DNA of 64,000 nt from Streptomyces sp. NBC_00654 (GCF_026341775.1 NZ_JAPEOB010000001.1:3906001-3970000); one strand, 5' to 3'; counted from the stretch's first letter, positions 8,184 to 17,372 are shown. Numbers and translations are program-made. Notes: generated from the sequence alone by a model not told the origin.

Positions 8184-8715
8184 CAAAGGTGATCGGGAGC
8201 GTGGACTTCCCGGGCTGGCCGGTGTCGAGCACATCGGCTTCACGGTTCCCGATCTCGAGGAGGCCACCCGGTTCTTCGTCGAGGTGATCGGCTGCGAGCA
8301 CGTCTACTCGCTCGGGCCGTTCCGCTCCGAGGGCACCTGGATGAGCGACCACCTCGGCGTTCACCCGCGCGCCGTCATGCGCGAGCTGCGCTTCTTCCGC
8401 TGCGCCGGCGGCCCGAACTTCGAGATCTTCGAGTACGAGGCCCCCGGGCAGGAGACCCGCCCCCCGCGCAACAGCGACGTCGGCGGCCACCACCTCGCCT
8501 TCTACGTCACCGACCTCGACGCCGCCGTCGCGCATCTGCGGAGGCACGGCGTACGGATCCTGGGCGGACCCACGGCCAGTTCGGGTCCCAGCGAGGGACA
8601 GCGGTGGGTCTACTTCCTCGCTCCCTGGGGGATGCAGCTGGAACTGGTCTCCTACCCGGGCGGCAAGCGGTACGAGGACGGGGCACCGGTGCTGCTGTGG
8701 CAGCCTTCCGTCTGA
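8161..8715 (+). CDS. VOC (glyoxalase/extradiol dioxygenase fold) protein
   Basis: A 184-residue metalloenzyme-fold protein with two beta-alpha-beta-beta-beta modules. Putative metal ligands sit in the usual places: GVEHIGFTVPDLEEATRFF (His), then FEIFEYEAP (Glu), then GGHHLAFYVTDLDAAVAHL (His), then WGMQLELVSYP (Glu). It could be an isomerase, epimerase, lyase or ring-cleavage-like enzyme; the fold does not say which. The ATG at 8161 follows a poor ribosome site. A GTG at 8152 is an alternative. It is the first gene of an operon with the GntR regulator and two SDRs, divergent from the E1-E2 genes. That suggests it processes an intermediate of the same pathway. Confidence 0.82.
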   Translation: MADEWIHSKGDRERGLPGLAGVEHIGFTVPDLEEATRFFVEVIGCEHVYSLGPFRSEGTWMSDHLGVHPRAVMRELRFFRCAGGPNFEIFEYEAPGQETRPPRNSDVGGHHLAFYVTDLDAAVAHLRRHGVRILGGPTASSGPSEGQRWVYFLAPWGMQLELVSYPGGKRYEDGAPVLLWQPSV

Positions 8716-8748
8716 ACACGCCGCCGCGACACCGCACCAGGGAGAGTC

Positions 8749-9513
8749 ATGTCACGCAAGCCGCCCGTCGGATCCGGTACCCCCGGAGCCGGCACATCCG
8801 CTTCCAGTACCCCGGGTCCCAGTGCCGCCGTCGCCAGCCAGCGCGTCGCGGACCATCTGCGGGCCGCCATCCTGAGCGGTGAACTGCGCCCCGGCGCACG
8901 GATCATGCAGGAGCAGGTCGCCGCGCAGCTCGGCGCGAGCCGGCTCCCGGTGCGCGAGGCCCTGCGGATACTGGCGGCCGAGGGCCTGACCGTCGTGAAG
9001 TCCAACAGCGGCGCCTGGGTCTCCAGGATGGACATGGCGGAGTGCGAGGGCGTCTACAAGATCCGCGAACGGCTGGAACCGCTCGCCCTGATCGAGAGCG
9101 TCCCGAACCTGACCGCCGGACAGGTCGCCGAACTGGAGACGATCGCACGGCAGATCGAGCTCACCACCGACGTGGACCGCTTCCTGGACCTCGACCGCCG
9201 TCTGCATCTGCTCACCTACGCCGGATGCCGGGTCGACCAGATCAACGCCATGGTCGACCGGTTCTGGAACACCACACAGCACTACCGGCGTGCCTTCGCC
9301 CGGCTCGCGGGCGACAGCGGCTGGGAGCTGATCCACGCCGAACACCGCCTGATCATCGAGGCGATCAAGCGAGCCGACACCGTTGACGCCGAACGCTTTC
9401 TCACCGGCCACATCCGCCGCACGCGGCTGGAGCTGACCCAACACCCAGAACTGTTCAACGAGGATGACCATGACACCGACGACACAGCAGACGCAGCAGG
9501 CCCCGCGGACTGA
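8749..9513 (+). CDS. GntR family regulator, FadR/FCD subfamily
   Basis: A 254-residue repressor-type protein. After a low-complexity leader of about 25 residues, the winged helix runs through VADHLRAAILSGELRPGARI, then QLGASRLPVREALRILAAEGL. The C-terminal all-helical FCD domain keeps the metal-site pattern: D in LDLDRRLH, then H in HAEHRLIIEAI, then H in LTGHIRRT. Such domains bind small organic acids, often through a metal ion. GGGAGAG precedes the ATG at 8749. It lies between the VOC gene and two SDR genes, and overlaps the next gene by 44 bases. The ATGGATCCAT-type palindromes upstream of the operon are its likely targets, with the pathway substrate as inducer. Confidence 0.92.
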   Translation: MSRKPPVGSGTPGAGTSASSTPGPSAAVASQRVADHLRAAILSGELRPGARIMQEQVAAQLGASRLPVREALRILAAEGLTVVKSNSGAWVSRMDMAECEGVYKIRERLEPLALIESVPNLTAGQVAELETIARQIELTTDVDRFLDLDRRLHLLTYAGCRVDQINAMVDRFWNTTQHYRRAFARLAGDSGWELIHAEHRLIIEAIKRADTVDAERFLTGHIRRTRLELTQHPELFNEDDHDTDDTADAAGPAD

Positions 9514-10252
9514 CACCCGCCCCTTCGAGGGCCGGACCCTTCTCCTGTCGGGCGCGGGCGGCGGCATCGCCCGCGAGGTGGCCCGGCAGTTCCACGCAGC
9601 CGGTGCCCATCTGGTGCTCGGCGATCTGAACGCCGCCGCCCTGGAGGAATTCGCCGCGACGCTCGACCCCACCGGCAGGACCGTGATCACCCGTAGCCTG
9701 GACGCGGCCTCGCCGGAGAGCAACAACGCGTTCGTCGCCGCAGCGGTCGAGACGTTCGGCTCGGTCGACTTCCTCGTACCCGCCGCCGGGATCTACCCGG
9801 AACAGGCCGTCGCCGACATGACCGACGAACAGTGGAACACGGTGATCTCGGTCAACCTCAACGGTGTCTTCTACCTCACCCGCGCCGTTCTGCCCCACCT
9901 CAACGAGGGCGGCAGCATCGTCAATCTGACATCCATGGCCGGTCACCGGGGCAGTGTCCGGCACGCGCACTACGCGGCGACCAAGGGCGCGCTGCTCGCC
10001 TTCTCCCGCAGCCTCGCCTGGGAACTCGGTTCCAGGGCCCGGATCAACATGGTCTCGCCGGGAATCATCGAGACCCCCATGACCCGCGACTACGTCGCCT
10101 CCCGCGGTGACACCGCGCTCTCCACCACCCCCCTCGGCCGTCTGGGCAGGCCGGAGGAAGTGGCCTCCGTCGTCACCTTCCTCTGCTCGCCCGCGGCGAG
10201 CTTCGTGCAGGGCGAGGTCATCCACGTCAACGGCGGCATGCACATGATCTGA
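9470..10252 (+). CDS. short-chain dehydrogenase/reductase (SDR)
   Basis: A 260-residue classical SDR. The nucleotide-binding turn is SGAGGGIA, a slightly unusual form of TGxxxGIG. An Asp in LVLGDLN suggests preference for NAD(H). The catalytic Ser is in NLTSMAG, and Tyr/Lys are in YAATKGA. The C-terminal PLGRLGRPEEVASVVTFL is typical of the FabG-like group. The start at 9470 is preferred over the ATG at 9464 because CGAGGA then stands 5 bases upstream. The gene overlaps the GntR coding end. It is likely an oxidation or reduction step of a hydroxy acid or ketone in the island; the substrate is unknown. Confidence 0.9.
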   Translation: MTPTTQQTQQAPRTDTRPFEGRTLLLSGAGGGIAREVARQFHAAGAHLVLGDLNAAALEEFAATLDPTGRTVITRSLDAASPESNNAFVAAAVETFGSVDFLVPAAGIYPEQAVADMTDEQWNTVISVNLNGVFYLTRAVLPHLNEGGSIVNLTSMAGHRGSVRHAHYAATKGALLAFSRSLAWELGSRARINMVSPGIIETPMTRDYVASRGDTALSTTPLGRLGRPEEVASVVTFLCSPAASFVQGEVIHVNGGMHMI

Positions 10253-10306
10253 CCGTGTGGGAACGGCGGCGAGCAAGCGGTGGAGAGAGCGGGAGCGGAA
10301 GAGAAC

Positions 10307-11107
10307 ATGACGACGCGAGCAGCGGTCTACCCCGACCTGGACGGCGGGTCCGTGTGCGTCACAGGTGCCGCACGCGGCCTGGGGCTGGCCATGGCCGAGG
10401 CCTTCGTGCGAGCCGGCTGCCATGTGCTGCTGCTCGACATCGACGGCGCGGAACTGGACCGGGTACGGCCCGTACTGGCGGCGCGCCGGCCGGACCGGGT
10501 GATCAGGACGGCCACGGCTCCGGTGAGCGACGAGGACGCCGTGACCGCGGCGCTCGCCGATTTCACCGGCCGTACGGGAGAACTGTCCGTCATGGTCGGC
10601 AACGCCGGGGTGTCGGCCAACGCCCCCTCCCTCGACCTCGGGCTCGACCGCTGGAACACCGCGCTCGACGTCAACCTCACCGGCGTCTTCGTCTGCGCGC
10701 GCGCCGCCGCACGCGTCATGCGCGAGGGCGACGGAGGCGTCATCCTCACCACCTCGTCGATGTACGGGGTGACCGCCGGGCCCGAGCGCGCCGCGTACTG
10801 CGCGACCAAGGCCGCCGTCGCCGCCCTCACCAAGGTCCTGGCAGTGGAATGGGCCCCGCACAACATCCGGGTCAACGCGCTGGCGCCCGGGTATGTCGAG
10901 ACCGACCTGCTGGCCGGGCTTTCGGCCACCGGGCGGCTGGACACGGAGGTGCTGCGCCGCCGTACCCCGCGCGGCCGCCTCGGCAGCCCGGAGGACATCG
11001 CGCACCTCGCCCTCTTCCTGTCCTCCGCGGTGTCCGCGAACATCACGGGCCAGGTGATGGTCAGCGACGGCGGCTGGACGGCGGACGGGTACGCGGTCAC
11101 ACGGTGA
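10307..11107 (+). CDS. short-chain dehydrogenase/reductase (SDR)
   Basis: A 266-residue classical SDR, a distant paralogue of its upstream neighbour. It has TGAARGLG near residue 19, Asp in LLLDIDG after the second strand (NAD-type), and NAGVS. The catalytic triad is Ser in TTSSMYG with Tyr/Lys in YCATKAA, and the C-terminus ends in SDGGWTADGY. GGAAGAG precedes the ATG at 10307; a GTG at 10280 is less likely. It is the last gene of the VOC-GntR-SDR-SDR operon. Two SDRs with a VOC protein and a thiamine-dependent dehydrogenase suggest stepwise oxidation of a polyol, hydroxy acid or acetoin-like compound to a 2-oxo acid or diketone. Confidence 0.9.
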   Translation: MTTRAAVYPDLDGGSVCVTGAARGLGLAMAEAFVRAGCHVLLLDIDGAELDRVRPVLAARRPDRVIRTATAPVSDEDAVTAALADFTGRTGELSVMVGNAGVSANAPSLDLGLDRWNTALDVNLTGVFVCARAAARVMREGDGGVILTTSSMYGVTAGPERAAYCATKAAVAALTKVLAVEWAPHNIRVNALAPGYVETDLLAGLSATGRLDTEVLRRRTPRGRLGSPEDIAHLALFLSSAVSANITGQVMVSDGGWTADGYAVTR

Positions 11108-11201
11108 CGCCGGGCTGACGGGCGCGGTACCCGGTCACCCGGCCGCCCCGCGCGCCGCCCGGCCATGGCCGCAGAGCTCCGCCGTACGGCTTCCGCGGGG
11201 G

Positions 11202-12212
11202 TCAGGCCAGCGACGCGGCGTGGGCCGGGTCGATGGCGTACTGGAGCGGCAGGCCCCCGGTGAAGCGGCGGAGCTCGTCGAGCACGAGTTCGCCGAGACG
11301 GTGGCGTTCGGGGCCCAGCGCACCGCCGAGGTGGGGTGTCAGGACCACGTTGGGCAGGGTGAACAGCGGGGAGTCCTCGACCGGTGGCTCCGGGTGGGTG
11401 ACATCGAGTACGGCGGTCAGGTCGGTCCGCGCACGCAGGACCTCCGCCGCCGCGTGCTCGTCGATGAGCGCACCACGCGCGGTGTTGATCAGCGTCGCAC
11501 CCGGCCCCAGGGAGTTCAGCAGCCGCGTCCCGATCATGCCCCGGGTCTCGGGCAGCAGTGGTGCGTGGAGACTGACGACATGGCAGGTGGCGAAGAGTTC
11601 TTCCACGCCGACGAGCCGGACCCCTGCCCGCCGCGCGGTGTCCGGGGAGGCGACGGGGTCCGCCGCGAGGACCTCGATGTCGAATCGGGCGAGGTGGGAG
11701 GCGACGAGCCGGCCGATGTGCCCGAGCCCCAGCAGGCCCACGCGTGACCGGTAGGCCCCCGGGACCTGAGGGTTGTGCGGGAAGCGACGGCTGCTCGCCA
11801 CCTCACGGGTGATGCGGTGCACCTGCTTCAGCCCGAGAAGAACCTGGGCCAGCGTGAACTCCGCCACCGGGACGGCGTTGGCCGCGGCGGCGGAGACGAT
11901 CGGGATCCCGCGTGACCAGAACGCGGGCGTGGTCAGGTGCCGCACCGATCCCGCCGCGACGAGGACGGCCCGCAGCCGGGGTGCCCGGGACAGGAGCGCG
12001 GCGTCGAGGACGGGCGCGCCCCAGCCCGTGAGCAGGATGTCGACCCCGCGCAGCGCGTCGGGGTCCTCGGCGAGCTGCTGCCGGGTGAGGGCCGGCGCCT
12101 GCCGCTCCACGAGCCGGTCGATTCCGGCCAGAACCTCGCGGGGATAGACGTCCGCCCTGCGTTCTTGCTCCATGACCAACAGTGCTGTCGGTCGGGCTGC
12201 CGGCTCGTTCAT
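11202..12212 (-). CDS. D-isomer-specific 2-hydroxyacid dehydrogenase family protein
   Basis: A 336-residue NAD(P)-dependent dehydrogenase. The Rossmann motif is GLLGLGHIGRLVASHLARF, with Asp in VLAADPV. The substrate-binding region has NTARGALIDEHA, and the catalytic Arg-Glu-His set lies in ARGALID, DVTHPEPP and PHLGGA. The insert AAAANAVPVAEFTL fits the GyaR/SerA-like group seen in sugar clusters. A GAGGAGC ribosome site precedes the ATG at 12212. It is convergent with the SDR operon and divergent from the sugar ABC operon. It could act on a 2-keto acid derived from uronates or on another 2-hydroxy acid. Confidence 0.88.
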   Translation of the reverse strand: MNEPAARPTALLVMEQERRADVYPREVLAGIDRLVERQAPALTRQQLAEDPDALRGVDILLTGWGAPVLDAALLSRAPRLRAVLVAAGSVRHLTTPAFWSRGIPIVSAAAANAVPVAEFTLAQVLLGLKQVHRITREVASSRRFPHNPQVPGAYRSRVGLLGLGHIGRLVASHLARFDIEVLAADPVASPDTARRAGVRLVGVEELFATCHVVSLHAPLLPETRGMIGTRLLNSLGPGATLINTARGALIDEHAAAEVLRARTDLTAVLDVTHPEPPVEDSPLFTLPNVVLTPHLGGALGPERHRLGELVLDELRRFTGGLPLQYAIDPAHAASLA

Positions 12213-12619
12213 GCGGGTTGCGCTCCTCAGCACCTCGACTGGCGATCCGTCAGGGGCCCGTACTGCCCGTGTCTGGTGGGGCGTGTGGGGAATTGTCTGA
12301 CCGGATGTCGCGGATTGGTGTGGCTTGTTCGGCGCCTCGATCGACGCAACGTGCAGCACGATACATCGGATGACTGGAAAAGCCCCTAGGTGAGGCTGAG
12401 TTACCTTGTCGGTGCTGCCCCGGTCGCCGTCGCGGGCATGTGCGATGTCACGAAGCGCGGCGTTCCGTGCCTCTGAGTGGCTGGTCTGCCGTTCCGTCAG
12501 GCGACATCTGGGGGTCGGCATTCCTCTTGTGGAGGCTCTGGGGCGTAAGGGGTCGTGGAGGGGGGTTGCCTGCCGGGGCTCCGGCGAGCCATCGCAAAAT
12601 TTTTGTATTCATCGGACTA
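12213..12619. other. long divergent intergenic region
   Basis: About 400 bases upstream of the dehydrogenase (minus) and the sugar operon (plus). No gene is convincing. The right part is unusually AT-rich for this genome (CAAAATTTTTGTATT at about 12594-12608), which is typical of a promoter region. Confidence 0.5.
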
Positions 12620-12666
12620 TTGACCACGGATTCGGACCCCATTAGCGTCCCCAGCAAGCGCTTTCC
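12620..12666 (+). promoter_or_regulatory. promoter with LacI-type operator for the sugar operon
   Basis: The -35 TTGACC (12620-12625) is separated by 17 bases from the -10 TAGCGT (12643-12648). The predicted start near 12655 falls inside the palindrome GCAAGCGCTTTCC (12654-12666, core AAGCGCTT at 12656-12663). This core is the usual centre of LacI/GalR-family operators in actinomycete sugar operons. No LacI gene is in the window, so the regulator would be encoded elsewhere. Confidence 0.7.
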
Positions 12667-12700
12667 AGGCCAGCTGTGATGCGGCGAAACAGGAGTTGTC

Positions 12701-14029
12701 ATGCAGAGATCGCACTGGATCGGTGCGGGGTTCCTTGCCTCGGCGCTGGTCCTCACCAGCTGTACATCAGGGCCTGCGGGAGTGGACGCCAAGCAGAACT
12801 CCAAGGCACCGCTCGAACTGTGGACCAGGACGACACCGGGCGGACCGGGGGAGAAGGGCACCCTGAAGCTCGCCGCCGCCTTCCAGAAGGCCACGGGCTT
12901 CAAGGTGAAGGTCACAGCGATCTTCGACGACTTCGAGACGAAGCTGCAGCAGCGGGCCGCGCAGAAGAACCTTCCCGACATCGTCATGAACGATGTGACA
13001 CAGCTCGGAGCCATGCACAGTCAGGGCCTGCTCCGGGAGATCGACCTGGACCGGATCAAGAGCGCCGATCAGCTCATCGGCCAGGGGCTGGACTCCGGCA
13101 AGAGCGTCGACGGCAAGCAGTTCGGCCTGCCGTACTCGGCGCAGGCGTCCGCGCTGCTGATCCGCAAGGACTGGCGCGAGAAACTGAAGCTGGAGGTCCC
13201 GCAGAGCTGGGACGACTTCTCCGCGATGGCCTCCGCCTTCACCACCGAGGACCCGGACGGTGACGGCAAGAAGAACACCTTCGGCCTCGCGGCCCCCCTC
13301 TCCACCAAGCGCGGCTACGCCTCCTGGTACTTCTCCAACTTCCTCTGGGCGGCGGGCGGAGACTTCATCACCGAGTCGGGCAACGGCACGTACAAGCCCG
13401 CGATGACCACGAAGGCATCGCTGGAGGCAGTGCGGTGGTTCCGTGATCTGGGCTGCGAGAACAAGGTCATCCAGCCCGGTGCCGTGACCATGGAGACTCC
13501 GCCCACGAACGAGACGTTCGAGGCGGGCCGGACCGGCATGTTCGTCGTCGGCCCGTATCTGCTGCCCCGCTTCGACGAGACGCTCGGCAAGGACAAGTAC
13601 GAGGTCGTGCCGATGCCCAAGGGGCCCAAGGACGCGACCGTGCTCGCCGAGGGTGCCTCCGTCTATCTGATGGCCGGCTCCGAGAACCGGGCGGGCCAGG
13701 ACGCCTTCGCCGACTTCGCCGTCTCCGCGGAGGGACAGAAGATCGGGATGCAGGGCGACACCGGCTTTACCGTGCAACTGCCCGTCAACAAGACCGTGGA
13801 CATCTCCGAGGTCCGCCCCGACCCCCGCTGGAACACCTATGCGGAGGCCTACCGGGACTCCGGCCGGTACGCGCCGTCCATCCCCAACTGGACCCCGGTA
13901 CGGCAGACGACGGCGGAGACCGTGAACGCGCTGATGGCCGACTGCGATCTGGACACCGAGGCCAAGCTGGGCGAACTCGACAAGCAGCTCGCCGACATCC
14001 TCAAGGAGCAGGGAATCGCCGCGTCATGA
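12701..14029 (+). CDS. ABC transporter sugar-binding lipoprotein (family 1)
   Basis: A 442-residue extracellular solute-binding lipoprotein. The signal peptide ends in the lipobox VLTSC, with the lipidated Cys at residue 21. The mature part has the family-1 pattern: LELWTRTTPGG at the start, AAAFQKATGFKVKVTAIF, then LPDIVMNDVTQLGAM, then GLPYSAQASALLIRKDW, then QSWDDFSAMA. AGGAG precedes the ATG. The stop overlaps the first permease gene as ATGA. It sits in an operon with two permeases, a GH29 enzyme and two PL6 lyases, so the likely ligand is an oligosaccharide released by those enzymes, possibly uronate- or fucose-containing (inference). Confidence 0.92.
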   Translation: MQRSHWIGAGFLASALVLTSCTSGPAGVDAKQNSKAPLELWTRTTPGGPGEKGTLKLAAAFQKATGFKVKVTAIFDDFETKLQQRAAQKNLPDIVMNDVTQLGAMHSQGLLREIDLDRIKSADQLIGQGLDSGKSVDGKQFGLPYSAQASALLIRKDWREKLKLEVPQSWDDFSAMASAFTTEDPDGDGKKNTFGLAAPLSTKRGYASWYFSNFLWAAGGDFITESGNGTYKPAMTTKASLEAVRWFRDLGCENKVIQPGAVTMETPPTNETFEAGRTGMFVVGPYLLPRFDETLGKDKYEVVPMPKGPKDATVLAEGASVYLMAGSENRAGQDAFADFAVSAEGQKIGMQGDTGFTVQLPVNKTVDISEVRPDPRWNTYAEAYRDSGRYAPSIPNWTPVRQTTAETVNALMADCDLDTEAKLGELDKQLADILKEQGIAAS

Positions 14030-15000
14030 GTCTTGACCAGGCGGATCCGGCCGCCCCCGCGGCGGCCGGCCCAGCCGCCCCGAAATCGGGCGGGCAGGCC
14101 GGAGGGGGCGCCGCCGGCCGCCGCCGGAGCAACCGCCGGGCGGGCCGGTGGTGGACACCGTGGCTGTTCCTGGCCCCGGCACTGCTCCTCTTCCTGTACT
14201 TCAAGTTCATCCCCATGGCCAACGCGCTGACCATGTCCTTCCAGGACGTCCAGCCCTACCTCGGGAGCAGCTGGGTCGGCACCGAGAACTACTCCACGGT
14301 GCTCCACTCCGAAGGCTTCCGCGAGGCCGCGTGGCACACCGTCGTCCTCGCCGCCGGTCAGACGGCCGGCTCGATGGCGCTGGGCCTCGCGCTCGCGCTG
14401 CTGATGGAAGGGCAGGGCCGCCGGCTGGGATTCATCCGCTCCGCGGCGTTCCTGCCGGTCGTGGTACCGATCGCCGTCGTCGCCGAACTGTGGCGGATCA
14501 TGTACCACCCGACCGAGGACGGCATGCTCAACGGCATCCTCGGCCTGGTGGGATTCGGCCCCTCGGGATTCATCAACGACCCCGACACATCGATGGCCTC
14601 CATCATGGTCACCGGTATCTGGCGGGGCGCCCCCTACGACATGATGATCTTCCTCGCCGGGCTGACGAGTGTGGACCGCGGTCTGTACGAGGCCGCCAAG
14701 GTCGACGGCGCCTCCAGAACGCAGCGGGTGTGGCATGTGACCGTGCCCGGACTGCGGTCGGTGTTCTCGATCCTGTTCATCCTCGCCGCGATCCGCGGAC
14801 TGCGCGTGTTCACCGAGGTGTTCCTGCTCACCAACGGCGGACCCGACGGCTCCACCGAAGTCGTGATGACCCTGATCTACAAGCTCGGGCTGGAGCAGAA
14901 CCGACTCGGTGTCGGCGCGGCGGGAGCCGTTCTGCTGTTCCTCGCGACGCTGATCCTGACAATCGTCGTCCATCTGTTGCGACGGAGGGAGAGCAAGTGA
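14026..15000 (+). CDS. sugar ABC transporter permease (MalF/LacF type)
   Basis: A 324-residue inner-membrane permease with a disordered Pro/Ala-rich N-terminus of about 40 residues and six membrane segments. The cytoplasmic EAA loop reads YEAAKVDGASRTQRVWHVTVPG, where it docks the ATPase. It overlaps the binding-protein gene by 4 bases and the next permease by 4 bases, so all three are co-translated. No ATPase gene is nearby. In Streptomyces such importers commonly share the MsiK ATPase, which probably applies here. Confidence 0.92.
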   Translation: MSLDQADPAAPAAAGPAAPKSGGQAGGGAAGRRRSNRRAGRWWTPWLFLAPALLLFLYFKFIPMANALTMSFQDVQPYLGSSWVGTENYSTVLHSEGFREAAWHTVVLAAGQTAGSMALGLALALLMEGQGRRLGFIRSAAFLPVVVPIAVVAELWRIMYHPTEDGMLNGILGLVGFGPSGFINDPDTSMASIMVTGIWRGAPYDMMIFLAGLTSVDRGLYEAAKVDGASRTQRVWHVTVPGLRSVFSILFILAAIRGLRVFTEVFLLTNGGPDGSTEVVMTLIYKLGLEQNRLGVGAAGAVLLFLATLILTIVVHLLRRRESK

Positions 15001-15863
15001 ACGCGCCGACCGAGACCGCGCTGGGCCTGACCGAGAGCAGGAGTCCGGGCGGGCGGATCCTGAAGGCCGTCACCTACCTGCTGGTCCTGATCGTCTTCGC
15101 CGGGCCCCTGCTGGCTCTGCTGGTCAGTGCCTTCAGCCAGGTCAAGGACCCGACCCAGCTGAGCGTCATCCCCTCGGGCACCACCCTGGAGAACTTCAGG
15201 ATCGCCTTCGACCAGGGCGTGCTCGGCTATCTGCTGAACTCGTTCTTCGTCGTCGGCTTCGGACTGCTGCTCCAGGTGGCGGTCTCCGTCCTGGCCGGCT
15301 ACGCGCTGGCCAGGAAGGTCTTCCCCGGGATGACGCTGGCGCTCGTCGCCATCCTGGCGACCCTGATGCTGCCCGAGGAGATCCTGGCGCTGCCGCTCTC
15401 CCTGATCCTCGCCGACCTGCCGGTGGTCCACTTCAACCTCATCGGCACCCTGGCCGGAATGATCGTTCCCCTGGGCGCCTGGGGATTCTCCATCCTGGTG
15501 ATGACCGAGTTCATGAAGGACGTACCGAGGGAACTCGAAGAGGCCGCCCGGATCGACGGCGCGGGAGACCTGCGCATCTTCGCCCAGATCATCATGCCGA
15601 TGTGCAAGCCCGCGCTCGGGGTCATCGGAGTCTTCGGGTTCACCATGATCTGGGACCAGTATCTGCTGCCCCTCCTCGTCTCCACCGACTCCTCCTCGTA
15701 CACGCTGCCGCTGGCGCTGCGCACCCTGCGGATCGATCCCGCCGTCACCCCCGGAGTGGTGATGGCAGCCTCCCTGCTGGCGCTGCTGCCCTCGGTGGTC
15801 GTGTTCCTGTTCTTCCAGCGTTCCTTCGTGCACGGTCTGACGTCCGGCGCCCTGAAGGGCTGA
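14997..15863 (+). CDS. sugar ABC transporter permease (MalG type)
   Basis: A 288-residue second permease with six membrane segments and the EAA loop ELEEAARIDGAGDLRIF, followed by IIMPMCKPALGVI. It starts at a GTG (14997) that overlaps the previous stop. GGAGGGAGAG stands just upstream, so the longer open frame to the left is not used. It forms the heterodimeric channel with the upstream permease. A 12-bp hairpin follows before the GH29 gene. Confidence 0.92.
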   Translation: MNAPTETALGLTESRSPGGRILKAVTYLLVLIVFAGPLLALLVSAFSQVKDPTQLSVIPSGTTLENFRIAFDQGVLGYLLNSFFVVGFGLLLQVAVSVLAGYALARKVFPGMTLALVAILATLMLPEEILALPLSLILADLPVVHFNLIGTLAGMIVPLGAWGFSILVMTEFMKDVPRELEEAARIDGAGDLRIFAQIIMPMCKPALGVIGVFGFTMIWDQYLLPLLVSTDSSSYTLPLALRTLRIDPAVTPGVVMAASLLALLPSVVVFLFFQRSFVHGLTSGALKG

Positions 15864-15939
15864 CCCGGCAGTCGGTCCGGCAGCTTCCGAACACCTCCCG
15901 CGCCCACCACGGCCCGGCCCCCGCACGCACAACCAGCCT

Positions 15940-15992
15940 GTCCGGTCCCGCCGCCCGGAGCGCCGACCGCGCCCCGGACAGCGGGACCGGAC
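15940..15992 (+). other. intercistronic hairpin between transporter and hydrolase genes
   Basis: Perfect 12-bp inverted repeat GTCCGGTCCCGC (15940-15951) and its complement (15981-15992) with a 29-base loop, ending 24 bases before the GH29 start. It may partly terminate transcription or protect the transporter mRNA, so that transport and hydrolase genes are expressed at different levels. Confidence 0.5.
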
Positions 15993-16016
15993 GCCGATGA
16001 CAAGGAGCGATGCCCC

Positions 16017-17372
16017 ATGACCCCGAGCGCTGACACCCCATCGGCGGACCCGCACGCGCCCGCCGCCGTCCAGGCGCCCGCACCGGCACCGGACACCGCC
16101 TGGTTCACCGCGGACCGGTTCGGCATGTTCATCCACTGGGGCCTGTACTCCCTCGCCGCCCGGCACGAGTGGGTCAAGAACCAGGAGAAGCTGACCGACG
16201 AGCAGTACCAGGTCTACTTCGACCACTTCGACCCCGACCGCTACGACCCCGCCCAGTGGGCCAGGGCGGCGAAGGCGGCGGGGATGCGCTACGTCGTCCT
16301 GACCGCCAAGCACCACGACGGCTTCTGCCTGTGGGACAGCGCCCTCACCGACTACAAGGTCACCAACACCCCGCACGGCCGCGACCTCGTCGGGCCGTTC
16401 GTCGAGGCCTGCCGCGCCGAAGGGCTCAAGGTCGGCCTCTACTACTCCCTGATCGACTGGCACCACCCCTCCTTCCCCGTGGACGGCACCCACCCGCAGC
16501 GCGACGACGAGGAGTTCAAGGCCGCCAACGCCGGCCGGGACATCCGCGAGTACCAGCGCTATCTGCACGGCCAGGTCCGGGAACTGCTGACGTCGTTCGG
16601 ACGCGTCGACTACCTGTTCTTCGACTTCTCGTACGCGGGCCGCACCTGGTGGGGCGGCAAGGGCCCCGACGACTGGGATTCCCCCAGGCTCCTGGAGACC
16701 GTCCGCGAACTCCAGCCGCACATCCTCGTCAACGACCGGACCGGCCTTCCCGGCGACTTCGTCACGCCCGAGCAGTACCAGCCCTCCGGTCCCATGACCA
16801 AGGACGGGCAGCCCGTGCTGTGGGAGGCCTGCCAGACGCTCAACGGAAGCTGGGGATACGACCGCGACAACCTCGACCACAAGAGCGCCGACCTGCTGAT
16901 CCGGATGCTCGTCGACGGGGTGTCCAAGGGCGGCAACCTGCTGCTCAACGTCGGCCCGACCGGGCGCGGCGACCTCGAACCGCGTGCCGTCGCCGTCCTC
17001 GGGGAGATCGGCCGCTGGATGGACCTGCACGAGCGGTCGGTCCGCGGCTGCGGCCCGTCCCCGTACCCGGCCCCCTCCGAGTGCCGGTACACCCAGCGGG
17101 GCAACCGGCTCTACGTCCACCTGTTCGCCTGGCCGCTGCGCCATCTGCACCTGCCGGGACTCGCCGGCCGGGTCCGCTACGCCCAGCTGCTCAACGACGC
17201 CTCCGAGATCACCCGGATCCACATCGACCCGGACCGGCCCGCGCTCAACACCGAGATGGGTGGGCAGCCCGCAGGGACGCTCACCCTCCAGCTCCCCGTA
17301 CAGCGCCCCGACACCCCTGTGCCCGTGATCGAGCTGTACCTGGACGCTCCGGCCGACCGGGCCGACGGCTGA
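16017..17372 (+). CDS. GH29 alpha-L-fucosidase-like glycoside hydrolase
   Basis: A 451-residue enzyme with the GH29 signature: RFGMFIHWGLYS near residue 38, then YVVLTAKHHDGFCLWDS, then KVGLYYSLIDWH. The strand carrying the likely nucleophile Asp is DYLFFDFSYAG. A C-terminal beta domain follows. There is no signal peptide, so it acts in the cytoplasm on imported oligosaccharides. GGAG precedes the ATG. GH29 normally removes alpha-L-fucose; some members act on other sugars. It lies directly between the importer and two exported PL6 lyases, so it likely trims oligosaccharides brought in by that importer. Confidence 0.88.
   Translation: MTPSADTPSADPHAPAAVQAPAPAPDTAWFTADRFGMFIHWGLYSLAARHEWVKNQEKLTDEQYQVYFDHFDPDRYDPAQWARAAKAAGMRYVVLTAKHHDGFCLWDSALTDYKVTNTPHGRDLVGPFVEACRAEGLKVGLYYSLIDWHHPSFPVDGTHPQRDDEEFKAANAGRDIREYQRYLHGQVRELLTSFGRVDYLFFDFSYAGRTWWGGKGPDDWDSPRLLETVRELQPHILVNDRTGLPGDFVTPEQYQPSGPMTKDGQPVLWEACQTLNGSWGYDRDNLDHKSADLLIRMLVDGVSKGGNLLLNVGPTGRGDLEPRAVAVLGEIGRWMDLHERSVRGCGPSPYPAPSECRYTQRGNRLYVHLFAWPLRHLHLPGLAGRVRYAQLLNDASEITRIHIDPDRPALNTEMGGQPAGTLTLQLPVQRPDTPVPVIELYLDAPADRADG

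Noticed and set aside
16017..17372. GH29 as an exported enzyme
   Set aside because: No Sec or Tat leader is visible at the N-terminus; it is Ala/Pro-rich and hydrophilic, so a cytoplasmic location is more likely.
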